From NCBI RefSeq assembly GCF_014303735.1, contig NZ_CP060296.1:3049501-3113500 (forward strand): a DNA stretch of 64,000 nt, in the 5' to 3' direction. Positions within the stretch are counted from its first letter, which is position 1. Every line of letters starts with the position of its first letter. A model generated the notes under the pieces. It was not told where the DNA came from. It worked only from the letters and a program-made list of their open reading frames with translations, and did not search any database. Origin of the DNA: Variovorax sp. PAMC28562 (lineage in GTDB: Bacteria > Pseudomonadota > Gammaproteobacteria > Burkholderiales > Burkholderiaceae_C). This document shows positions 9,817 to 17,937 of the stretch, one piece after another. The translations under genes were made by a program, and so were the position numbers.

Positions 9817-11319
9817 ATGCACAAATTCGACGAGATGTACGAGAAGCTTCCCTACGCGGGAGCAGCAATCCGCGGCCACTACCAGCGCTACGACCAATGG
9901 CTGGGCAAGCAACCCGGCGAGGTCATGCGCCAGCGCCGTGAAGAGGCCGAAATGATCTTTCGGCGCGTCGGCATCACCTTCGCCGTGTATGGCGCCAAGG
10001 ACGAAGACGGCGCAGGCACCGAGCGTTTGATCCCTTTCGACCTGCTGCCGCGCATCATTCCGGCCCACGAATGGGAGAGCATGGAAAAGGGCCTGGTGCA
10101 ACGCGTCACTGCGCTCAACCGGTTCTTGTACGACGTCTATCACGACCAGGACATCATCAAGGCCGGCATCATTCCGGCTGAGCAGATCCTGAACAACGCG
10201 CAGTTTCGCCCCGAGATGATGGGCGTGAGTCTGCCCAACAACATCTACTCGAACATCTCCGGCATCGACATCGTGCGTGCGCCCGATGCAGACGGCAACG
10301 GCGAGTACTACGTGCTCGAAGACAACCTGCGGGTGCCGAGTGGCGTGAGCTACATGCTGGAAAACCGCAAGATGATGATGCGGTTGTTCCCTGATCTGTT
10401 CAACCAGAACCGCGTCGCGCCCGTCGCGCATTACCCCGACCTTCTGCTCGAAACATTGCGCGCCAGCGCACCGGCGGCAACGGCCGAGCCCACGGTGGTC
10501 GTGCTCACGCCCGGCATGTACAACAGTGCCTACTTCGAGCATGCGTTCCTGGCGCAGCAGATGGGCATCGAACTCGTCGAAGGGCAAGACCTCTTCGTCA
10601 AGGACGACTTCGTCTACATGCGCACCACGCGTGGCCCGAAGCGCGTCGACGTCATCTACCGCCGCGTCGACGACGACTTCCTCGACCCTGAAGTCTTCCG
10701 CCCCACATCGACGCTCGGTTGCGCCGGCCTGATGCGCGCCTATCGCAACGGCAACGTGGTGATCTGCAACGGCGTCGGCACCGGCGTGGCGGATGACAAA
10801 TCGATCTATCCGTACGTGCCCAAGATGATCGAGTTCTACCTCGGCGAAAAGCCGATCCTGAAGAACGTACCGACCTACATGTGCCGCAACAAGGACGAGT
10901 TGCAATACACGCTCGACAACATGAAGGACCTCGTCGTGAAGGAGGTTCATGGCGCCGGCGGCTATGGCATGTTGATCGGCCCGGCGGCGACGCAGGCCGA
11001 GATCGAGGAATTCAAGAAGGCCGTCATCGCCAAGCCGGATGGGTATATCTCGCAGCCCACATTGAGCCTGTCGACCTCGCCGACTTTCGTCGATGCCGGC
11101 ATCGCGCCGCGGCACATCGACTTGCGGCCTTTCGTGCTGTCCGCCAAGGAAGTGCAGATGGTGCCCGGCGGCCTGACGCGCGTGGCGCTCAAGGAGGGCT
11201 CGCTCGTGGTGAATTCGTCGCAGGGCGGCGGCACCAAGGACACCTGGATTCTGGAAGCCGAGCGCACGCCGCGCAAGCCTTCGCAGGCGCAGTCTCAAAG
11301 CCAGTCGGCTGCAGCGTAG
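9817..11319 (+). CDS. Circularly permuted ATP-grasp protein (unfused)
   Basis: This 500-residue protein is of the circularly permuted ATP-grasp type 2 family. The start ATG at 9817 (MHKFDEMYEKLPYAG) is set by a strong AAGGAG at 9799-9804; the frame runs open farther upstream through comEC but that part is a shadow. Visible motifs are VLEDNLRVPSG (166-176), where the acidic residues and Asn are candidates for Mg-ATP binding, then SYMLENRKMM, TPGMYNSAYFEHAFLAQQMG, RPTSTLGCAG and KEVHGAGGYGM. The C-terminus is a Gln/Ser tail. Family members are predicted ATP-dependent amide ligases with no established product. The alpha-E gene follows 37 bases later, so the pair is probably cotranscribed and mirrors the fused protein at 727-3435. 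Confidence 0.93.
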   Translation: MHKFDEMYEKLPYAGAAIRGHYQRYDQWLGKQPGEVMRQRREEAEMIFRRVGITFAVYGAKDEDGAGTERLIPFDLLPRIIPAHEWESMEKGLVQRVTALNRFLYDVYHDQDIIKAGIIPAEQILNNAQFRPEMMGVSLPNNIYSNISGIDIVRAPDADGNGEYYVLEDNLRVPSGVSYMLENRKMMMRLFPDLFNQNRVAPVAHYPDLLLETLRASAPAATAEPTVVVLTPGMYNSAYFEHAFLAQQMGIELVEGQDLFVKDDFVYMRTTRGPKRVDVIYRRVDDDFLDPEVFRPTSTLGCAGLMRAYRNGNVVICNGVGTGVADDKSIYPYVPKMIEFYLGEKPILKNVPTYMCRNKDELQYTLDNMKDLVVKEVHGAGGYGMLIGPAATQAEIEEFKKAVIAKPDGYISQPTLSLSTSPTFVDAGIAPRHIDLRPFVLSAKEVQMVPGGLTRVALKEGSLVVNSSQGGGTKDTWILEAERTPRKPSQAQSQSQSAAA

Positions 11320-11356
11320 ACACGCGAAGCCTCGAAGAGAACAACGGAGAACATCG

Positions 11357-12316
11357 ATGCTGTCACGCACCGCCGACCACCTCTACTGGATGTCGCGCTA
11401 CACCGAACGGGCCGAGAACACGGCCCGCATGCTCGACGTCAACTACCAGACCTCGCTGCTGCCGCAATCGGCCGAAGTGGCCAAGTACGGCTGGCAAGGC
11501 CTGCTGTCCATCAGCGAACTCCTGCCGGCGTACAACAAGAAGCACGAGCAGATCGTGCCCGGCGAGGTGATGGAGTTCATGGTCAAGGACGAGGGCAATC
11601 CGTCGTCGATCTTGTCTTGCCTGCGGGCTGCGCGCGAGAACGCAAGGGCGGTGCGCGGCGCGCTCACCACCGAGGCTTGGGAAACGCAGAACACCACCTG
11701 GCTCGAAGTGAATCGCATGCTGCGTGCGGGCGACTTCGAACGTGACCCTGCGCAGTTCTTCGAATGGGTCAAGTTCCGCTCGCACCTGTCGCGCGGCGTC
11801 ACGCTCGGCACGATGCTGCAAGACGAAGCCTTCTACTTTGCTCGCCTTGGCACGTTCCTGGAGCGCGCCGACAACACGGCACGCCTCATCGACGTCAAGT
11901 TCCATGCGCTGAACAGCGAGTTTTTCGGCACTGCGACCGAAGAAGATCAGGAGTACGACTTCTATCACTGGAGCGCGATCCTGCGCAGCGTGTCGGCCTT
12001 CGAGGTGTATCGCAAGGTCTATCGCGACGTCATCAAGCCCGAGCGCGTGGCCGAGCTGTTGATGCTGCGCCCCGACATGCCGCGTTCTTTGCACGCGTGC
12101 CTTCACGAGGTCGTCAACAACCTCGCCAAGGTTGCCAATGACCAGAGCGCCGAGACGCAACGCCGCGCCGGCAAGCTGCTGGCCGACCTGCAGTTCGCGC
12201 GAGTCGACGAGATTTTGGCGACGGGCTTGCACGCGTACCTGACCCAGTTCCTGGATCGGGTGAATGAAATCGGTGGCCGCATCAGCCAGGACTTCCTGGT
12301 GCCGACGGCACACTGA
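11357..12316 (+). CDS. Alpha-E domain protein (DUF403)
   Basis: This 319-residue protein is all-helical and consists of a single alpha-E domain. It opens with MLSRTADHLYWMSRYTERAE, the hallmark N-terminal motif of the family. A second conserved helix is FFEWVKFRSHLSRGVTLGT, and FLERADNTARLIDVKFH follows. It corresponds to the C-terminal half of the fused protein at 727-3435. It lies directly downstream of the ATP-grasp gene and is probably a physical partner of that enzyme. No catalytic residues are known for the family, and its role in the predicted ligation system is not established. Confidence 0.93.
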   Translation: MLSRTADHLYWMSRYTERAENTARMLDVNYQTSLLPQSAEVAKYGWQGLLSISELLPAYNKKHEQIVPGEVMEFMVKDEGNPSSILSCLRAARENARAVRGALTTEAWETQNTTWLEVNRMLRAGDFERDPAQFFEWVKFRSHLSRGVTLGTMLQDEAFYFARLGTFLERADNTARLIDVKFHALNSEFFGTATEEDQEYDFYHWSAILRSVSAFEVYRKVYRDVIKPERVAELLMLRPDMPRSLHACLHEVVNNLAKVANDQSAETQRRAGKLLADLQFARVDEILATGLHAYLTQFLDRVNEIGGRISQDFLVPTAH

Positions 12317-12420
12317 GAAAGTGCAGGCCGTTGCGCGGCTGTCGCCTACCCGCACCGGGTGAGGCGGACGACGCTGCAACCAGCTGTCGGTTCTTAGACT
12401 TAGGCGTCCGAGAGGCGCTT

Positions 12421-12783
12421 ATGACACTCCGTATCTATCTCGTCGAAGACCACCAGCGTATTCGCGACCAGTTGATCCCAATGCTGCAGGAGTTGCCGGA
12501 CTGCCAAGTGGTCGGTGTGGCCGAATCGGAGGCCGATGCCTGCCACTGGTTGAATAACAACGAAGCGGCATGGGATCTGGTGATCGCTGACTTGTTCCTG
12601 CAGGAAGGATCTGGCCTCGCAGTACTGCGCTGCTGCCGGGACCGCAGGCCGCAACAGCGCGTCGTGGTGCTGACCAACACTCCCAACACCAGCGTGCGCA
12701 AGTGGTGCAAGAAGCTCGGCGCCGACGCCGTGTTCGACAAATCCGAGGAGCTGGAAGCGTTCTACGCGTTCTGCGCTGCCTGA
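12421..12783 (+). CDS. Receiver-only response regulator
   Basis: This 120-residue protein is a CheY-like receiver domain with no output domain. The acidic pocket is in YLVEDHQ (residues 6-12), the phospho-acceptor Asp lies in DLVIADLFLQEGSG, the Thr is in VVLTNTP and the Lys is in VFDKSEE. ATG 12421 is chosen because it gives a normal receiver N-terminus (MTLRIYLVEDH); the open frame upstream from 12331 has no family likeness. There is no sensor kinase next to it. It follows the alpha-E gene by 104 bases, so a link to the ATP-grasp module is possible but unproven. It converges on glpK. Confidence 0.88.
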   Translation: MTLRIYLVEDHQRIRDQLIPMLQELPDCQVVGVAESEADACHWLNNNEAAWDLVIADLFLQEGSGLAVLRCCRDRRPQQRVVVLTNTPNTSVRKWCKKLGADAVFDKSEELEAFYAFCAA

Positions 12784-12789
12784 AATCTT

Positions 12790-14319
12790 TCAGGCGAGCG
12801 TTGCGCGACGTACCGCCTGTGCCCAGCGCGCCATCGCTTCTTCAGCCTGCGGCCGTTCCATCGTCGGCAAGAATCGCCGCTCCACTTTCCAAAGCTTCGT
12901 GAGCTGTGCCACGTCGCTGTAGACGCCGGTCGACAGGCCCGCAAGGTACGCAGCGCCGAGGGCCGTCGTCTCGGTCACTTCGGGCCGCACCACCGGAATG
13001 CCGAGCAGATCGGCCTGAAACTGCATCAGCAGGTCGTTGACCGACGCTCCCCCGTCGACACGCAATTCCGCCACCGGTTGACCTCCCGCCGCGACCGCAT
13101 CGCGGCTCATCGCCTGCAGCAGCGCCGCGCTCTGGTAGGCAATGCTTTCGAGCGCCGCGCGTGCGATGTGCGCAACGGTCGTGCCACGCGTGAGGCCGGT
13201 GATCGTGCCGCGAGCATCGGCATTCCAGTAGGGTGCGCCGAGTCCGGTGAAGGCCGGCACCATCATCACGCCGCCCGCGTCGGGCACGCTCTCGGCCAGC
13301 GACTGCACTTCGGCGCTGCCCTTGATCGCCTTCAGTCCGTCACGCAACCACTGCACGACCGCACCGCCGACGAAGACGCTGCCCTCCATCGCGTAACGCG
13401 GCGTGGCGTCGATCTGTGCGGCGCTGGTGACCAGCAGGCCGTTTTGCGAGGGACGGAATGCTTCGCCCGTGTGCATCAGCAAGAAGCAGCCGGTGCCGTA
13501 GGTGTTCTTGGCCATGCCGGCGTCGAAGCACGCCTGACCGAAAAGGGCGCTTTGCTGGTCGCCTGCAACACCGCCGATCGGCAGCGATCGGCCGAGCAAA
13601 CCGGCGTCGATATCGGCGAAATGCGAGCTCGATGGTTGCACCGTGGGCATCAGCGAGGCGGGGATATCGAGGACGCGGAGGAGGTCGACGTCCCACCGGT
13701 TTTGGTGGACGTTGAAGAGCATGGTGCGCGATGCGTTGCTGACATCGGTGACATGCGCCTTGCCGCCGGTGAGCTGCCACATGAGCCAGCTGTCGACGGT
13801 GCCGAAAGCGAGTTCGCCCCGATCGGCCGCGGCACGTGCGCCGGGCACGTTGTCGAGCAGCCAGCGCAGCTTGGTGCCCGAGAAATAGGCGTCGATCACG
13901 AGGCCGGTCTTGTCGCGGATCGTGTCGGCCATGCCTTCGTTGCGCAGTTGCGCGCACATCGGTTCGGCGCGTCGGTCCTGCCAGACGATGGCGTTGTGCA
14001 CCGGTTCACCGGTCTTGCGGTTCCAGAGCACCGTGGTTTCACGCTGGTTGGTAATGCCGATGGCGTGAATGTCCTTGGCGTCCAGCTTCGCCTTTTTGAG
14101 CACGTCGCGCGCTGTGGCCAGCTGGCTGCGCCAGATTTCGCGCGGGTCGTGCTCGACCCAGCCGGGCCGGGGATAAATCTGTGTCAGCTCTTGCTGCGCC
14201 AGTGCCACGATATGCCCCTCGCGGTCGAAGACGATGCTGCGGGAGCTGGATGTGCCCTGGTCGAGCGCAAGCAGATAGGGCGCGCCAGAAGGCGTGCCGG
14301 AGTTCGTCGCGGAAGTCAT
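12790..14319 (-). CDS. glpK: Glycerol kinase
   Basis: This 509-residue FGGY-family kinase phosphorylates glycerol to sn-glycerol 3-phosphate with ATP, trapping imported glycerol in the cytoplasm. The N-terminal phosphate-binding motif is DQGTSSSRS (20-28). Other family blocks are [44 protein letters not shown] and [15 protein letters not shown]. Length matches the family. ATG at 14317-14319 is chosen because upstream in-frame sequence is a shadow of glpR. glpK is 11 bases downstream of glpR and probably shares its transcript from the glpR-glpD divergent region. Confidence 0.96.
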   Translation of the reverse strand: MTSATNSGTPSGAPYLLALDQGTSSSRSIVFDREGHIVALAQQELTQIYPRPGWVEHDPREIWRSQLATARDVLKKAKLDAKDIHAIGITNQRETTVLWNRKTGEPVHNAIVWQDRRAEPMCAQLRNEGMADTIRDKTGLVIDAYFSGTKLRWLLDNVPGARAAADRGELAFGTVDSWLMWQLTGGKAHVTDVSNASRTMLFNVHQNRWDVDLLRVLDIPASLMPTVQPSSSHFADIDAGLLGRSLPIGGVAGDQQSALFGQACFDAGMAKNTYGTGCFLLMHTGEAFRPSQNGLLVTSAAQIDATPRYAMEGSVFVGGAVVQWLRDGLKAIKGSAEVQSLAESVPDAGGVMMVPAFTGLGAPYWNADARGTITGLTRGTTVAHIARAALESIAYQSAALLQAMSRDAVAAGGQPVAELRVDGGASVNDLLMQFQADLLGIPVVRPEVTETTALGAAYLAGLSTGVYSDVAQLTKLWKVERRFLPTMERPQAEEAMARWAQAVRRATLA

Positions 14320-14330
14320 GGCGGAAGCCT

Positions 14331-15101
14331 TCAGTTGGCGCGAGCGATGTTGCAACGCACTTGTGCGCGCTCGAGCAGTGCGGGAAAGGGCGAGGGCGGA
14401 TCGGCGTCGGTGAAAAGGCAATCGATCTGCGAAAGCGTGCCCAGTTCGATCATCGCGGGCCGGTTGAACTTGCTGGCATCGGCCGCGAGCCAGACCTCGC
14501 GCGCCTGCGCGATGATGGTCTGCGCGACCTTCACTTCACGCAGGTCGAAGTCCCGCAGCGAGCCGTCGGATTCGATGCTCGACACCCCGATCAACGCGAT
14601 GTCGACCTTGAACTGACGGATGAAATCGATGGTCGCTTCACCCACGATCGCGCGGTCGCGTGCCCGCACCGAGCCGCCCGCAACGATGACTTCGCAAGCC
14701 GGGTTGCCACTCAGGATGGTCGCGACGTTGAGGTTGTTGGTGATCACGCGCAGCCCGGTGTGACGCAGCAGTTGTTGTGCGATGGCCTCGGTCGTCGTGC
14801 CGATGTTCAGGATCAGCGAGCAGTCGTTCGGCACCTGATCGGCGACGGCGCGCGCGATGCGTATCTTTCCTTCGGCGTTGAGAGAGGCCCGTTGCGGATA
14901 GCCGATGTTCTCGGTGGTCGAACTCGGCACGCGAACGCCACCGTGGAAGCGCGTCAGCAGACCTTCGTCGGCCAGCCGCTGCACGTCGCGGCGCACCGTC
15001 TGCAGGGTCACGCCGAGCATCTCGGCGAGCTGCTCGACCGTCACCGTGCCGCGGGCTCGCACGGTGTCGAGCAGGTTGATCTGGCGAGGATTGGAGTTCA
15101 C
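14331..15101 (-). CDS. glpR: Glycerol-3-phosphate regulon repressor, DeoR family
   Basis: This 256-residue transcription factor has an N-terminal DeoR helix-turn-helix ([20 protein letters not shown], about 20-39) and a C-terminal sugar-phosphate sensor domain ([49 protein letters not shown]). By family, it would repress glycerol genes and release DNA on binding glycerol 3-phosphate. It is divergent from glpD across a 167-base region holding two near-identical A-rich repeats that are good operator candidates. It probably controls both its own glpR-glpK transcript and the glpD-ABC operon. Confidence 0.94.
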   Translation of the reverse strand: MNSNPRQINLLDTVRARGTVTVEQLAEMLGVTLQTVRRDVQRLADEGLLTRFHGGVRVPSSTTENIGYPQRASLNAEGKIRIARAVADQVPNDCSLILNIGTTTEAIAQQLLRHTGLRVITNNLNVATILSGNPACEVIVAGGSVRARDRAIVGEATIDFIRQFKVDIALIGVSSIESDGSLRDFDLREVKVAQTIIAQAREVWLAADASKFNRPAMIELGTLSQIDCLFTDADPPSPFPALLERAQVRCNIARAN

Positions 15102-15137
15102 AGGGGAAGTGGTTGAAACGCGAGTCGTGTCACTTTA

Positions 15138-15154
15138 GAACGAAAAGAAACGAA
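15138..15154 (+). promoter_or_regulatory. Candidate GlpR operator, copy 1
   Basis: The 17-base sequence GAACGAAAAGAAACGAA contains two CGAA steps and matches a second copy at 15201-15217 at 15 of 17 positions, in the same orientation. It lies 36 bases upstream of the glpR start, where it could block glpR transcription. CGAAA/TTTCG-type repeats are common DeoR-family operator elements. Assignment to GlpR is inferred from position. Confidence 0.6.
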
Positions 15155-15200
15155 TCCAATTAAGGGAAAACTCTGACCTTAATCGCGTCATAAGGAGCCA

Positions 15201-15217
15201 GAATGAAAAAAAACGAA
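15201..15217 (+). promoter_or_regulatory. Candidate GlpR operator, copy 2
   Basis: GAATGAAAAAAAACGAA repeats the element at 15138-15154. The offset is 63 bases, about six turns of B-DNA, so both sites would face the same side of the helix. This copy overlaps the start codon of a seven-codon ORF upstream of glpD. Confidence 0.6.
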
Positions 15218-15226
15218 CACACCTAA
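15203..15226 (+). other. Seven-codon leader ORF in frame with glpD
   Basis: ATG at 15203 follows a good ribosome-binding site (AAGGAG at 15193-15198, five-base spacing) and encodes MKKNEHT before a TAA at 15224-15226. It is in the same frame as glpD, whose GTG start at 15269 has only a weak ribosome-binding site. It may be a leader that feeds ribosomes to glpD by reinitiation. It may also be chance, since its coding sequence is largely the second operator copy. Confidence 0.4.
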
Positions 15227-15268
15227 TCCCGATTGCGTGTTCGAAATCACAGCCAACCAGGCACCCTC

Positions 15269-16846
15269 GTGAGCGATATTTCTTCTTCACTGCCCGAATC
15301 CGAGACCGACTGCGATGTGCTCATCGTAGGCGGTGGCATCAATGGCTGCGGCATTGCACGCGACCTCGCCGGCCGCGGCTGGCGCGTGGTGCTCTGCGAA
15401 AAAGACGATCTCGCTGCGCACACCTCGTCGTCGTCGACCAAGCTCATCCACGGCGGTCTGCGCTATCTGGAGTATTACGAGTTTTCGATGGTGCGCAAAT
15501 CCTTGCAGGAGCGCGAAGTGCTCCTCAAGAGCGCACCGCACATCATGTGGCCGCTGCGCTTCGTGATGCCGCACGACCCATCGATGCGACCGGCCTGGAT
15601 GATTCGCATCGGCCTTTTCATGTACGACCATCTGGCCAAACGAGAAGTGCTGCCCGGCTCGCGCAGCATCGACCTGCGTAAGCATGCGGCGGGTGTGCCG
15701 CTCAAGAAGTCCTACCGGCGTGGCTTCGTTTATTCCGATGGCTGGGTCGACGATGCGCGGCTCGTGGTCCTCAACGCGATCGACGCACGCGCCAAGGGTG
15801 CCGAGGTACTGACACGCACCCGATGCATCAGCGCGCAGCGCGGCGCCGACCACTGGGTCGCGACGGTGGAGGGCCCTACGGGTCAACGGTCGATACGGGC
15901 TCGCGCGGTGGTCAATGCCGCCGGCCCTTGGGCGGAGGCGTTCTTGCGCGGTGTGGCGCATTCGGCCAGAGGTGAGTCGCTTGCAACCAAAAGCCTACGG
16001 CTGGTCAAGGGCAGCCACATCGTGGTCAAGCGCCTCTTCGAACACGACCACGCCTACATCTTTCAGAACCCCGACAAGCGCATCATTTTTGCGATTCCGT
16101 ACGAGCAGGATTTCACCCTGATCGGCACGACCGACATCGAACTCACCGGTAACGATCCGGGTGCCGCAAAGATTGGCGACGACGAGATTTCCTATCTTTG
16201 CGACCAGGCCAGTCGCTACTTCGAAAAGCCCATCGTCCCCGCCGACGTCGTGTGGACGTACTCTGGCGTGCGGCCTTTGCTCGACGACGAATCGGGCGAT
16301 CCTTCGGCCGTCACGCGGGACTACATGCTGGAGTCCAGCACGACTGCCGCGCCGCTGTTGTCGGTGTGGGGCGGAAAGATCACGACGTTTCGCAAGCTGG
16401 CGGAAGACGCTGCCGACGAGGTCGGCAAGATGCTGGGCGAAGACAGCACCAAGCGGCCCGCGTGGACCGATGGCGCCTTCATGGCGGGTGGCGACCTTTC
16501 TGGTTTTATCGGAGCGCCCACACGCCCCGACGACGACTTCGAGCGTTTCGTCATCGCTGTCCAGGCCCGCTATCCCTGGCTGGAGGTGTCGCTGGCACGC
16601 CGGCTGGCGCGTGCCTACGGCGCTCGCGTGGTGGACCTTATCGGGCCGGCCGTGTCGATGCTGGACATGGGCGCCGCGGTCTCGCCCGGTCTGCACGAGC
16701 GAGAACTGCGCTTCCTGCAGGACCACGAATGGGCAGTGAACGCAGACGATGTCTTGTGGCGCCGCTCCAAGCTCGGTCTGCACTACACCTCGGTGCAACA
16801 AGATCAAGTCGCCGCCTGGCTGCATGCCAACGCGAAAAATAACTGA
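15269..16846 (+). CDS. glpD: Aerobic glycerol-3-phosphate dehydrogenase
   Basis: This 525-residue FAD enzyme oxidises glycerol 3-phosphate to dihydroxyacetone phosphate at the inner face of the membrane and passes electrons to quinone. The FAD-binding motif is DVLIVGGGINGCGIARDL near the N-terminus, followed by HTSSSSTKLIHGGLRYLEYY. The substrate-domain stretch VWTYSGVRPLLDDESGDPS and the GGKITTFRKLAEDA motif are present. I chose GTG 15269 (MSDISSSLPESETD) because it matches the expected N-terminus. The frame stays open to TTG 15233. It heads the operon with the glycerol ABC importer; the next gene starts 16 bases after it. Confidence 0.95.
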   Translation: MSDISSSLPESETDCDVLIVGGGINGCGIARDLAGRGWRVVLCEKDDLAAHTSSSSTKLIHGGLRYLEYYEFSMVRKSLQEREVLLKSAPHIMWPLRFVMPHDPSMRPAWMIRIGLFMYDHLAKREVLPGSRSIDLRKHAAGVPLKKSYRRGFVYSDGWVDDARLVVLNAIDARAKGAEVLTRTRCISAQRGADHWVATVEGPTGQRSIRARAVVNAAGPWAEAFLRGVAHSARGESLATKSLRLVKGSHIVVKRLFEHDHAYIFQNPDKRIIFAIPYEQDFTLIGTTDIELTGNDPGAAKIGDDEISYLCDQASRYFEKPIVPADVVWTYSGVRPLLDDESGDPSAVTRDYMLESSTTAAPLLSVWGGKITTFRKLAEDAADEVGKMLGEDSTKRPAWTDGAFMAGGDLSGFIGAPTRPDDDFERFVIAVQARYPWLEVSLARRLARAYGARVVDLIGPAVSMLDMGAAVSPGLHERELRFLQDHEWAVNADDVLWRRSKLGLHYTSVQQDQVAAWLHANAKNN

Positions 16847-16862
16847 CGCAGGGAGGCACTGA

Positions 16863-17936
16863 ATGCAATTGACACTCGAGCGGGTCACCAAGAAGGTGGG
16901 CGCCCAGACATGGCTCTACGAGCAAAGCATAGCCCCGCGCAGCGGCGCCGTGACGGTGCTGCTCGGTGCCACGCAGGCCGGCAAGACCAGCCTGATGCGC
17001 CTGATGGCAGGCCTGGACACACCGACCGAGGGCAAGGTTTTGGTCGACGGAAAAGACGTCACCGGCATGCCGGTGCGGGAGCGCAATGTCGCGATGGTCT
17101 ATCAGCAGTTCATCAACTACCCGTCGCTCACCGTGGCAGCCAACATCGCCTCGCCGCTGAAGCTGCGTGGCGAAAAAGACATCGGAGCCAAGGTGCGGGC
17201 GCTGGCCGACAAGCTGCACATCGGCATGTTCCTGGACCGGCTGCCGGCCGAGCTGTCGGGCGGCCAGCAGCAGCGCGTGGCGCTGGCGCGTGCACTGGCC
17301 AAGAACGCGCCGCTGATGCTGCTCGACGAGCCGCTGGTCAACCTCGATTACAAGCTTCGCGAAGGTCTGCGCGAAGAACTCACACAGCTGTTCGCCAGCG
17401 GTGATTCGACCGTGATCTACGCCACGACCGAGCCTGGCGAGGCGCTGCTGCTGGGCGGCTACACCGCGGTGATGGACGCTGGCGAGCTGCTGCAGTACGG
17501 CCCGACGGCCGAGGTGTTTCACGCGCCGCAATCGCTGCGGGTGGCGCGCGCCTTCAGCGATCCGCCGATGAACCTGCTGGCCGGCACGGCCGCCGAGGGG
17601 AGCGTGCAGCTGGCGGCCGGTCCGTTGTTGCGCATGGCGCTGCCGGCGAATGTCGGCGGTCCGGTCACCGTCGGGCTGCGCTCGAGCGCCCTCAACGTCG
17701 ATGCAGGCTCAGGCGACATCGCCTTGCCCGGCAAGGTCGAGCTGGCGGAGATCTCCGGTTCCGACACCTTCGTCCACGTCGAGACCGCCGTCGGCGAACT
17801 GGTGGCGCAGTTGACCGGCGTGCACCGCTTCGAGCTGGGCGCTTCGATCACCTTGTATTTCAATGCCGCCCGCGCTTACGTCTTTGACGCGGCCGGGCAG
17901 CTGGCGGTTGCGCCGTTGTGGCGCAAAGGAAGCTGA
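16863..17936 (+). CDS. glpS: Glycerol ABC importer ATPase 1 (GlpS-like)
   Basis: This 357-residue protein is a cytoplasmic ATP-binding subunit of a sugar/polyol ABC importer. It has Walker A GATQAGKTS (35-43), signature LSGGQ (131-135), Walker B LMLLDE (151-156) and a C-terminal regulatory (TOBE/MalK-like) domain. The switch histidine is missing: the usual THD is TTE (188-190). A GGGAGG ribosome-binding site precedes ATG 16863. It lies between glpD and a second ATPase gene, and the whole set resembles the rhizobial glpSTPQUV glycerol importer. Symbols for this and the next subunits are taken from that likeness. Confidence 0.9.
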   Translation: MQLTLERVTKKVGAQTWLYEQSIAPRSGAVTVLLGATQAGKTSLMRLMAGLDTPTEGKVLVDGKDVTGMPVRERNVAMVYQQFINYPSLTVAANIASPLKLRGEKDIGAKVRALADKLHIGMFLDRLPAELSGGQQQRVALARALAKNAPLMLLDEPLVNLDYKLREGLREELTQLFASGDSTVIYATTEPGEALLLGGYTAVMDAGELLQYGPTAEVFHAPQSLRVARAFSDPPMNLLAGTAAEGSVQLAAGPLLRMALPANVGGPVTVGLRSSALNVDAGSGDIALPGKVELAEISGSDTFVHVETAVGELVAQLTGVHRFELGASITLYFNAARAYVFDAAGQLAVAPLWRKGS

Positions 17937-17937
17937 C

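Noticed and set aside
12779..12794. CCTGAAA/TTTCAGG inverted repeat over the stop codons of the response regulator and glpK
   Set aside because: The loop is only two bases (or four with a shorter stem) and the stem is AT-rich with no U-tract. It is too weak to call a terminator.
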